Positions 18,101 through 23,720 of a stretch of DNA of 33,236 bases are shown here, piece by piece. Source of the DNA: Nanobdellota archaeon. Its GTDB lineage: Archaea > Nanobdellota > Nanobdellia > Woesearchaeales > UBA583. The notes under the pieces were generated by a model, which was not told where the DNA came from, searched no databases, and saw nothing but the letters and a program-made list of their open reading frames with translations. Location: contig JAIUMM010000017.1 in the NCBI GenBank assembly GCA_022565615.1, forward strand, positions 1 to 33,236. Direction: 5' to 3'. The stretch's first letter is position 1; every line of letters starts with the position of its first letter. The position numbers and the translations under genes were made by a program.

Positions 18101-18973
18101 GAATTAGAAAATAAAAAGTTAGAAGTTGATTCATACATTAATTCAACTCTTCAAGGAAAAAATGTTGTAGATACTATTGAGTATTTAAAAACTAAAGTAG
18201 AACAATTAGAATTTAATGAAGAAGGTTTAAATGCTAATTTAGTGTTTGGCAGTGATTCTACATCTAAAAATACTCAATCATTAAATTATTATGTAGGTCA
18301 AATTGAAGATTTAAAAAATAAATTTTCAAATTTACAAGCACAAGTTGAATCAAATTCAGCAGTTTTAACTTTTGCAGATTCTAATTATTATAATCAAAAT
18401 TCTAATTATAATGAGAATTTATCAACTCAGAATGATATTAATGAAAAATTGAGATCATTGGAAGCTGAGCAAGAAAGATTAAATGTTCAAGAAACTTTAA
18501 CACCTCAATCTAATGTTAAAGAAGTTCAAGATTATATGATGCAAAAATTAAATTTATTTGAAGAGGAATTTAGTATTATTAAATCTCAAGTTCAGGCTAA
18601 TTCAGCATTTCAAACACTAAATAATGAATTTGATTTAAAACTTAAACAATTGTTTAATAATCAGAAAAAATTAGCTGAAGAATTCAAGAAAAATTTTACT
18701 GAATTAAAAAATAAAGTTCTTGAAAATAGTGCTCAAAATTATCATTTACAAAAAAATATTGAAGATTTCAAAAATATTTCAAATGTATCTGATAATCAAT
18801 ATGCAACTGATTCTTATAAATTGGTTCATACAATGAAATATTATGAAAATGATTTAATAGATTCGATTAAAGAGTTACATAAAAATGGACATTCCAAAGA
18901 GGAAATTGAATATATTTTAACACAAAAAGGACATCCTTTCTTTTATGTGAAGATGGTTTTAGACTATATTTAA
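12113..18973 (+). CDS. giant coiled-coil protein with internal 233-residue tandem repeats
   Basis: A 2286-residue protein, about a fifth of the window. The first ~75 residues are Lys/Ser/Thr-rich and probably unstructured. Almost all the rest is heptad-like, rich in Lys, Glu, Leu, Ile, Ser and Asn, with almost no Pro, Gly or Cys: a long coiled-coil rod. Between roughly residues 255 and 950 a 233-residue unit recurs in tandem (see repeat entries). Segments of the form V/Y-x-S/T-K-x-Q/E/Y, followed by a helix, punctuate the rod throughout. Near the C-terminus a short motif ending in NSA occurs three times, then a compact tail with GHSKEEIEYILTQKGHPFF (in the last 35 residues) resembles a small three-helix domain. 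There is no signal peptide or membrane helix, so it is presumably cytoplasmic: a filament, scaffold or chromosome/division-associated rod. It lacks ATPase motifs, so it is not an SMC or Rad50. A TTG start at 12107 is possible but less likely than the ATG. Confidence 0.85.
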   Translation: MKVSDNKASKKVKNKSNTSVKPDSTSKQDFKKKSDKKASTIKKSKTKTNKVITKQITKSTTDSNTSEISQEKVVEMTSQMMNSMNEKLKSLELIKKNLEDKLKEVDSKVSRTELNSKSVKPNSQISKKVSNLSNIQEGTQKEVEEILLIITTQLKQLHTLPNSSQTTFKLYIELLEKNESELEILIKKLNSKKLTPKEIKTITKDISLKVKEFTNSTQKQLMTVVQKNPISTNFESKNVLDELTKSKKHLEYLISKKTDAKELHTIIEPIENRINSTIKTLELVEQQDLEKFKKLQEDLINSKQQIESQIINLEKEEHKKVSKKQYREDIIHLQNELSQMIEVLHSVDSKEKKIQTTIAQLQKEELALNSLIHTINERSSLLTTKEDVSKEIRVVKNEITNAFKSIEELNFLEQKQFKTIKTKLNSKFKNVQQKFDELDEKYVNVVSKDEFSIIKKQLNTEIKTIIDTLKRADLKEKHLEDEFSSIKSLVNSMSSEKIDILKLKEELAPINKLILNLKQKDSKQINSIRRELEQSMVITQDKISKIEEEESKKIPKEIYKKDIHKLHLEIQTIVNDLEKSNLDEKELAKHVKVLEISKLKLEQEIAKLSQKESQDVSKEYIVSQINIVENQINNAFKAIEQSRFFEQKELKSLKDKLNKKFTLVVSNFNDLNKKYSNVITTKQFKEHKDALKQEVLAIVDTLQRANLKEKSLEHKFKSIKEYVDSLNVNKVDIEELKKELDPLNKLILNVKRKDSREISNIKKELENSVLQIKGQITKIEEEEKKKVSKSGYKKDMNKLHEDIGVIITDLEKSNMDEKELSKHVKALELSKIQIEKEIKSLSLKESKDVSKEYVSSQIAMIENQINNAFKAIEQSRFFEQKELKSLKDKLNKKFTLVVSNFEDLNKKYSNAVTTKQFKEHKNVLRQEVLAIVDTLQRANIKEKTVEKQLKNLSKLEQNLENSISTIETQLKSKVELNELDTFEKDIHLELQDNIKKTLDEISNIKSMEEKDVKELKSKINKRIVTIQNIITSFNSHHNRVESSIQREISTINSTIREVITTLKRASAKEKNLEELISKLEEVDREEVEKIEEIQKRFKSYYTKKQLNHMLEHINEEYEQLKLEMITSSQEQSNNLHELEYSLQEQKNIVENQINDLNNVHHKTFATKSFTSKQLKDLKTLENVHNEIQKQYIDGIENTQKLKDKEHQLRVEALRNSLSELYYKSSSFMTKSQAKIELKELYSLLDELNSKESSDTSHINTKLTNLANTFSKEISIIFKDIDTLSSKDDVEKVKNNLVKKLQETSKEIQETQELLNKESSEQTKKLKKEHLNLLNVEKSLNSKVEALHMSLLENYYTKAQINSIKKEFNTELEKLHSIQDASISIVEDELTDLYQTTLSHQKKLSTINKKIKHDEDVMSTHQEVIDVSAALQETLKHSKTQLQKKSTQQVNELMQEIKALLSSESDREKKVQELNRKVQKTYSKDQLDKAFLDVADEVERIKLHEEEEFKQIKQKELRDVSDLTSKTKELESHTQIDYLKEHLTQELEKRVQELKEEQLRHYDEISKIQAHEQRLDTTEDLIAQKEELLEQKIQNQFEVLEQAKTHWEEFFTNIKTEIEADEDSLSKALSSIEVLKQDLKSHNQEISQLKQSQTPLKQYLVEKYNILVDAFHKMQREQKLYEEELKKSQDDLLLVKLNEYNQEIYAYQNQIKELQASVDEYIDSKNAHTYKEFEQSMDEYKNKYTQEIIQVQTSIQQYLEQIKSDEKEYSNLMKQYIDKVNTKIVEVNELETNFEDLLRKAKEEVSEYIHNSIDKIELSVESIVNSKTDEFLQREITLLASYHEKIQYLEDLTNKRLDKIEDKFIEKHTQSIRHKINEEVASIDSKIDELKSLQKESLEHEERIEEKLLNQVQEIDTKSDETKTHLMEIVDNFKEEFFHLEREAEKLRDGISQKVEERITHFEQHLNKRYLESDQEIAYIKETLVNEIEGLMRDVAQELENKKLEVDSYINSTLQGKNVVDTIEYLKTKVEQLEFNEEGLNANLVFGSDSTSKNTQSLNYYVGQIEDLKNKFSNLQAQVESNSAVLTFADSNYYNQNSNYNENLSTQNDINEKLRSLEAEQERLNVQETLTPQSNVKEVQDYMMQKLNLFEEEFSIIKSQVQANSAFQTLNNEFDLKLKQLFNNQKKLAEEFKKNFTELKNKVLENSAQNYHLQKNIEDFKNISNVSDNQYATDSYKLVHTMKYYENDLIDSIKELHKNGHSKEEIEYILTQKGHPFFYVKMVLDYI
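13307..14005 (+). repeat. tandem repeat unit A (699 bases, 233 residues)
   Basis: The first full copy begins ITNAFKSIEE and ends near VENQ. Landmarks ALIGNED to unit B at exactly 699 bases: AATGCATT at 13313 and 14012, and the APINKL/DPLNKL codons at 13634 and 14333. A more diverged part-copy precedes it (about 12880-13306: EPIENRINS, VSKKQYRED), offset by about seven residues. Confidence 0.85.
14006..14704 (+). repeat. tandem repeat unit B (699 bases, 233 residues)
   Basis: The second full copy begins INNAFKAIEQ. Unit A is clearly diverged from it at DNA level, but the opening quarter is nearly identical in DNA to unit C. A perfect 73-base match spans 13995-14067 and 14694-14766. Confidence 0.9.
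14705..14950 (+). repeat. tandem repeat unit C (partial)
   Basis: Only the first ~80 residues of the unit (INNAFKAIEQ to about IKEKTVE) are present; after that the rod continues with unrelated heptads. By eye about nine in ten bases match unit B over this stretch. Confidence 0.85.
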
Positions 18974-18975
18974 GT

Positions 18976-19025
18976 TAACTACTTGTTAAAATAATATAAT
19001 TCTAAAGTAAATTTTGAAGTAGTTA
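18976..19025. repeat. inverted repeat TAACTACTT / AAGTAGTTA
   Basis: A perfect 9-base inverted repeat (18976-18984 with 19017-19025) has a 32-base spacer. It begins three bases after the giant gene's stop and ends three bases before the TATA box of the next gene. It could be a regulator site next to the promoter or a weak transcript-end hairpin. Confidence 0.5.
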
Positions 19026-19027
19026 GT

Positions 19028-19035
19028 TTTATAAA
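19028..19035 (+). promoter_or_regulatory. TATA box TTTATAAA
   Basis: Centred about 28 bases before the ATG at 19060 and directly preceded by the AAGTAGTTA arm of the inverted repeat. Confidence 0.55.
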
Positions 19036-19059
19036 TGTACAAATCATAGTACTAATATT

Positions 19060-19725
19060 ATGGAACAACAAGAAATAACACCTTTACAACAATTTACTTA
19101 TCAAGTAGTAGTAGGAAGTTTAGCTAGAGATAGTTCACAAATAGCATATAATTCTTTAAAAGAACAAAGTTTATTGCCTGCAAATGAAAACTCTCAACCA
19201 AATACAATGTCTTCAGAGGAATCTCAAATTTTAAATTATTCGGTATTTTTTTCAGATATGCAATATTCTTCTGAATTAGGGAGAAGAGAACTAGGAATGG
19301 TTCAATCAAATATTGAACAAAAATTTGGAGGATTAGAAGCTTTAATTTCTCTTCCTGAAAATGAATTAAGTTCTACTTTGGCTCAAATTCAAAGAGATGC
19401 AATAAAAAGTGCATATTCAAAAGGACTTGATGGAACTACTCAACTCACTCCTCAAGAGAGTGCTTTAATGTATGTAACAAATGGAGGAGATGGAGTTCAA
19501 AAAAGTTTACATTCAATTGAATCAATGTTAAATCCAGAGTTGTCAGGTGAAGATAAGAATTCTATTATGTCAAATTTTGGAGTTATTGCACTCTCAGATA
19601 TGTATGCAAGAGCATTAAGAGCAGAACAGATATTTGGTGTTAATATGATTAGTGAAGATGGTCAACTAAATTTACCTAATTATTCTACCTCTTCATCTAA
19701 TACTCATTATAAAGATGCAGCTTAG
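19060..19725 (+). CDS. hypothetical helical protein
   Basis: A 221-residue soluble protein without signal peptide or membrane helix. It is Gln/Ser/Glu-rich and predicted mostly helical: QQFTYQVVVGSLARDS, then GGLEALISLPENELSSTLAQIQRDAI and IMSNFGVIALSDMYARALRAEQIFG. The C-terminus is a Ser/Asn/Thr-rich tail. The antisense frame at 19124-19309 is a shadow. It sits just behind the giant coiled-coil gene but has its own promoter. No family is recognised. Confidence 0.65.
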   Translation: MEQQEITPLQQFTYQVVVGSLARDSSQIAYNSLKEQSLLPANENSQPNTMSSEESQILNYSVFFSDMQYSSELGRRELGMVQSNIEQKFGGLEALISLPENELSSTLAQIQRDAIKSAYSKGLDGTTQLTPQESALMYVTNGGDGVQKSLHSIESMLNPELSGEDKNSIMSNFGVIALSDMYARALRAEQIFGVNMISEDGQLNLPNYSTSSSNTHYKDAA

Positions 19726-19762
19726 TTGAGTTAGTATTTTAATAATACTTTTTTAACTCAAC
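19725..19762 (+). terminator. stem-loop overlapping the stop codon of the preceding gene
   Basis: GTTGAGTTA (19725-19733) pairs perfectly with TAACTCAAC (19754-19762). An inner stem GTATT (19734-19738) pairs with AATAC (19744-19748) around a five-base loop, leaving a bulge of T residues (19749-19753) on the 3' side. The hairpin starts on the last base of the stop codon and ends before the trmY promoter. It is the strongest stem-loop I see in a gap of this window and is a likely terminator or 3'-end-stabilising structure. Confidence 0.55.
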
Positions 19763-19778
19763 ATTATCGTATACAATT

Positions 19779-19790
19779 CTTTTTAAATTC
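19779..19790 (+). promoter_or_regulatory. TATA box for trmY (CTTTTTAAATTC)
   Basis: Centred about 24 bases before the ATG at 19809. Confidence 0.45.
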
Positions 19791-19808
19791 TTATTTATTT
19801 AATTAATT

Positions 19809-20483
19809 ATGAAAAAGAGATTTGTTCTTTTAACTCAAGTTCACACTCAAATTACATCTTCTAATTTACAATCTCAAGGAAGATTAGATATAGTACTTCA
19901 TTCAATTATAACCTCATTATTTATATCCCATGTATTTAGAGAAGATACAACTCTTGAAATTATTTGTATGGGTCCTCCTCTAAAACCTAGAAGAATTAGT
20001 ATTTCATATCATAAAGAACAAACTCTTTCTAAAAAAAATTTAAAGAAAATTATTGAAATTGCTCTTAATAAGTGTAAATCAAATAAAGAATTAGAAGTTC
20101 ATCCAGGAGTTTTTATTAAAGAAATTGATGTAGACTCTTATATTGAAGAAGAATTTATAAAAAATGAATTAAAATACTGTTGTATATTAGATGGATATGG
20201 TGAGCACATCTCAAATTATAGAAATAAATTTAAAGAAATTTTAATATATAAAAGAGATTTAGAAGATGAGATAGTTTTTTTTTTGGGTGATCATGAAGGA
20301 ATCTCAAAAAAGTTACGTAAAAGCTTAAAAAAATCAACTAATAGAATTTCATTAGGGGATAAAATTTACTTTACTTCACAAGTATGTACGATTTTACATT
20401 ATGAATTAGATTCAATTGTGTTTCTCAATGGGGAAGAAAAATTAAATCAAATAAGCTCAATTAGTGATGATGGAGATGAATAA
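19809..20483 (+). CDS. trmY: tRNA (pseudouridine-54-N1)-methyltransferase TrmY
   Basis: A 224-residue SPOUT-fold methylase. TrmY uses S-adenosylmethionine to make N1-methylpseudouridine at position 54 of archaeal tRNA. Diagnostic segments are GRLDIVLHSIITSLFISH (24-41), the strand-turn ending in MGPPLKPRRI (54-63), the SAM-site loop FFLGDHEG (157-164), and RISLGDKIYFTSQVCTILHYELD near the C-terminus, with the ISLG turn at 180-183 and Cys193. The length is slightly above the ~200 residues of better-known TrmY proteins because of an acidic tail. The next gene starts 13 bases after the stop. Confidence 0.9.
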   Translation: MKKRFVLLTQVHTQITSSNLQSQGRLDIVLHSIITSLFISHVFREDTTLEIICMGPPLKPRRISISYHKEQTLSKKNLKKIIEIALNKCKSNKELEVHPGVFIKEIDVDSYIEEEFIKNELKYCCILDGYGEHISNYRNKFKEILIYKRDLEDEIVFFLGDHEGISKKLRKSLKKSTNRISLGDKIYFTSQVCTILHYELDSIVFLNGEEKLNQISSISDDGDE

Positions 20484-20485
20484 AT

Positions 20486-20490
20486 AGAGG
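20486..20490 (+). promoter_or_regulatory. Shine-Dalgarno AGAGG before a TTG start
   Basis: AGAGG ends five bases before the TTG at 20496. It decides the start of the second gene of the trmY operon and shows that operon-internal genes here can use a ribosome-binding site, unlike the leaderless first genes. Confidence 0.5.
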
Positions 20491-20495
20491 AAAAA

Positions 20496-20951
20496 TTGAA
20501 ATTGAAAGCGTTATATGCATTATTTGAAGTTACAAAAGGGAGTTTTATAAAATCAGTTGAAAATGATAGTACATATATTTTAATAAAAATTTCTTCTTCA
20601 CATTTAAATATTAATTTAAAAAGTAATATTATTCTATCTAAAAAAATAAATGAACTTTCTTTTTTGAAAAATAATTTAGGAATTATAAATTGTTTTGAAA
20701 TTAATTTAGAAAATTTAAAAATTAATGAGATTCAAAATTTTGATAATATATTTAAATCTTCTCTTATACATTTAATTCCAAGAGTTCATCAAAAAGACAT
20801 TATATCAATTTCAGATGTAATTTTATTTTTAAGTTCTAAAAATTATATATCTATTTTACAAGAGCTAACTATTGAAGATGTTATAATTTTAGACACTCAA
20901 ATTGTACTTAGAATTGAAGAAATTTTAAGAATTTTAAAACTCTTAATTTAA
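20496..20951 (+). CDS. hypothetical protein coupled to trmY
   Basis: A 151-residue protein starting at TTG (KLKALYALF follows), 13 bases after trmY. It is very rich in Ile, Leu, Asn, Ser and Lys, with alternating strands in the first half (YILIKISSSHLNINLK) and helices in the second (IEEILRILKLLI at the end). It has no signal peptide, no clear membrane helix and only one Cys. Cotranscription with trmY hints at a role in RNA or translation, but the sequence itself shows no known domain. It ends 37 bases from the convergent surface-protein gene. Confidence 0.6.
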   Translation: MKLKALYALFEVTKGSFIKSVENDSTYILIKISSSHLNINLKSNIILSKKINELSFLKNNLGIINCFEINLENLKINEIQNFDNIFKSSLIHLIPRVHQKDIISISDVILFLSSKNYISILQELTIEDVIILDTQIVLRIEEILRILKLLI

Positions 20952-20987
20952 AGATTTATAAAATAAAAAATAAATTTAATGAATTAA

Positions 20988-23465
20988 TCACTTAAAATCT
21001 AACCCATCTAAATCAATTAATTCATCTTCTTCCTCTTGATTTTGATTATTTTGGTTATTTGTGGAATTATGTAATTTCATCTCAATGATTCTATAAATTA
21101 TTAATGCAAATATTAAAATTAAAAATATACCAATTCCAATTAAAATATATGTTAATAGCGGCACTTCTAAATTATGGTTATACACAAATTCTACTTCTTT
21201 AATATATCCTGAACTAGATTTAATTTCTAAAACTCCCCCCATACCTTCTAAATTTTCTAAAACTTCTAGTGAATTTGAACTATCAAATCTTACAAATCTT
21301 CTATCGCTAGGAATAAGTGTAAAAGTAGGTTCATTTATTTCAACAAGTCCTAAAAATAAATCTTTAAATGTTATTTCAATAGTTTGTTCACTATTTCCAA
21401 GACCTCTAATAATTAGATTAATATTATCAAAATTATCAATCTCAATAGGTTCAGAGCCACTTAATTCAACATCAAATGTAGGTTCGATAACCTTTACTAA
21501 AATAGTTTCATCTATTTCAATTACATTTTCATTTAATCTACATATTAAATTAATTTCTAGTTCTCCAGTTTTTTGATCTCTATTTTGAATACTTAAAATA
21601 TTCACATTTTTATCTAATACTAAATTTTGTCTATTCGTAGTAAATGAGTTTCTAATTTCACAATTAAGGGCAGTTTGAGGTTGATCATTAATAATTTCAA
21701 CTGTTATGATAGGATTTAAAGGAGAAAAAAATGCTTCATTTTGTTCAATTGATACAAATTGTGCTGCTCTAATTATAATTGGAAGTTTTATAAATTCTTC
21801 TCTTTGTGTATTACCTTGAGCAATCCCTGTAATTGTAATATATCCTTTTTTATCTGCTAAAATATTATTTTTAGAAGTAAAATTTCCTTTTAAGCTCTCT
21901 TTACTTCTAATTGAACCAATATCTCTACTAAATGAGATATAATCTCTAATTGAAGGTTCAACTTCAACTCTTACATTAAAAATATCAAATGTAGATGGGT
22001 TTTGAATATTAATTTCTTGAGTAGTATCAGCACTAATACTTAGAGGAAAATCTTGAATAATTAAAAATGGTTTTAAATAATCTCTAATACTCATAAATGC
22101 TAAAGAGTTTCTCTCAATATTTCCCCACCCATTATTTGGTTCACTAAAATATATCCATTCTTTAGAATTTTCCACATATTCATTTGAATTTGAAATTTTA
22201 TTCATAGCATTTTGACTTATAGCAGTTTCAAAGATTCTTCTATCTTCTCTTCTATCATCTCCCCAGGAACCATCATTATTTTGAGAAAATTTTAAATAAT
22301 TTTCAATTTTTTCATCTTCACCAATAACATTTAAATACAGAGCCGAATAAATTGAATTTGTTCTACTAAATATGAATTCTCTTGTAGAATCAATTGAACT
22401 TCTATACGTTTCAATATAATCAATTAATCCTTTATAATGTGTTAAATCTTCATCATAAGTATTCATAATGTAAAGAGTTGATAAAATATCACAATTGCTT
22501 CCTCCATAACATAAAACTCTTTCCCTTGAATATTCAAAATTATTAGAATTTCTAATAGAAAAATTCAAATTATCTCTATTTGGTTCATTTATTTTAAATA
22601 ATATTTCATCAACATTAAAATTACATTCTAGATTAAATTTTTCATTAAAAGTCCTACTAGAAGTATTTATACTAGTATTAAAATTAAATACGACCGCTGT
22701 TGAAGAATCATCAGTAAATAAATTACAACTTACACTATTATTATTATTTGGTTTAAATTCAATTACTAATTGTGCATTACTCAATGATAAGTTTAAGATA
22801 TTTGAATTTACATAAATAAGTCCATCTTGAAGTAACCTTCTATTTTCATTGTATCCTGTTTTTTTAAGATTATATAAAATTATAGAAGTATCTACTATAT
22901 TACAATTTCTATTTGGCCAACATTTTCTATCGTTGTCTCTTAAATCTCTAATTTGGGAATATAATTCTTCACTAATTTCATCATCACCATTAATTTCTCT
23001 ATAAGCCATTAAAATATATGAGAGTTCTACTGCATCATTTATTCTAGAAAAATCTTGATTTAAAAGAATTTCTGCAACTTCACTTTTCTTAGTTCTTTTG
23101 ATATCTCTTGAAAATTTATAGTATCTTGAATCTAATGTATATTCTATTTCTAAAGTGCTTGAATCACTATTTAACGATTCAATATTTGCATAATAACAAT
23201 TTTCTCCATTTTTATGTTCTTGAATATCAATATTAATATTTTGATTAGTTGATCTAATTCTTCCACTAATTGAAGAAACTTGACCTTCAGGAATACAGAT
23301 TTCAAATACAATTCTCTCATCTTCAAGAATTCTAATTGAATCTATTTCATTATCACTAATTGGAAAATAGCTTGGTGAGTAAAATGTAACTTCATGTGAA
23401 TATGAAATTGAAAATAAACTTAGTATTACCAAAAAGATTCCAACACATCTTAAATATATATTCAT
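20988..23465 (-). CDS. membrane-anchored surface protein with alpha/alpha-toroid (QW-motif) region
   Basis: An 825-residue exported protein. Residues 1-23 form a signal peptide (ending ISYSHEV). The N-terminal ~100 residues are beta-rich. A helical region with DTSIILYNLKKTGY and later the QW motif QNNDGSWG (395-402), plus a second NGWGNIERNSLAF, resembles the prenyltransferase/squalene-cyclase toroid repeat. In secreted archaeal proteins such repeats occur without obvious cyclase activity. Beyond about 470 come two or three Ig-like beta domains. A single membrane helix (about 767-794, LLTYILIGIGIFLILIFALI) then anchors the protein, and a short Asn/Gln then acidic tail ends inside the cell. 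Function is probably adhesive or structural. The DXDD-type acid motif of true cyclases is not evident. Confidence 0.75.
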   Translation of the reverse strand: MNIYLRCVGIFLVILSLFSISYSHEVTFYSPSYFPISDNEIDSIRILEDERIVFEICIPEGQVSSISGRIRSTNQNINIDIQEHKNGENCYYANIESLNSDSSTLEIEYTLDSRYYKFSRDIKRTKKSEVAEILLNQDFSRINDAVELSYILMAYREINGDDEISEELYSQIRDLRDNDRKCWPNRNCNIVDTSIILYNLKKTGYNENRRLLQDGLIYVNSNILNLSLSNAQLVIEFKPNNNNSVSCNLFTDDSSTAVVFNFNTSINTSSRTFNEKFNLECNFNVDEILFKINEPNRDNLNFSIRNSNNFEYSRERVLCYGGSNCDILSTLYIMNTYDEDLTHYKGLIDYIETYRSSIDSTREFIFSRTNSIYSALYLNVIGEDEKIENYLKFSQNNDGSWGDDRREDRRIFETAISQNAMNKISNSNEYVENSKEWIYFSEPNNGWGNIERNSLAFMSIRDYLKPFLIIQDFPLSISADTTQEINIQNPSTFDIFNVRVEVEPSIRDYISFSRDIGSIRSKESLKGNFTSKNNILADKKGYITITGIAQGNTQREEFIKLPIIIRAAQFVSIEQNEAFFSPLNPIITVEIINDQPQTALNCEIRNSFTTNRQNLVLDKNVNILSIQNRDQKTGELEINLICRLNENVIEIDETILVKVIEPTFDVELSGSEPIEIDNFDNINLIIRGLGNSEQTIEITFKDLFLGLVEINEPTFTLIPSDRRFVRFDSSNSLEVLENLEGMGGVLEIKSSSGYIKEVEFVYNHNLEVPLLTYILIGIGIFLILIFALIIYRIIEMKLHNSTNNQNNQNQEEEDELIDLDGLDFK

Positions 23466-23530
23466 CTACTCATTTAGATTTTTTTTACAATAAAATATTA
23501 ATTGATTACTCTATAATTAAAACTTAAATT

Positions 23531-23558
23531 ACTACTTTAATAGAATTTTTGAAGTAGT
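23531..23558. repeat. inverted repeat ACTACTT / AAGTAGT in the longest gap
   Basis: A perfect 7-base inverted repeat with a 14-base spacer lies between leuS and the surface-protein gene. Its core repeats the AAGTAGTT octamer seen near 10030 and 19017. The rest of this 255-base gap is A/T-rich; it also has TTTACTT/AAGTAAA near 23640-23660 and no convincing gene. Confidence 0.35.
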
Positions 23559-23720
23559 TTAAATGATAGATTTAATGGTATATTGATTACTATATTTAAT
23601 ATTTAATGACATTATTTAATTATCAAATGAAATTTAATTTTACTTGAAAAAAAAGTAAATTTAGATTTTAAATTTAAACATTTATGAATGAAGAGTTGAA
23701 TAATTTACATATTAATAAAA

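Noticed and set aside
19124-19309. Reverse-strand 61-residue frame
   Set aside because: Antisense to the 221-residue gene; no promoter.
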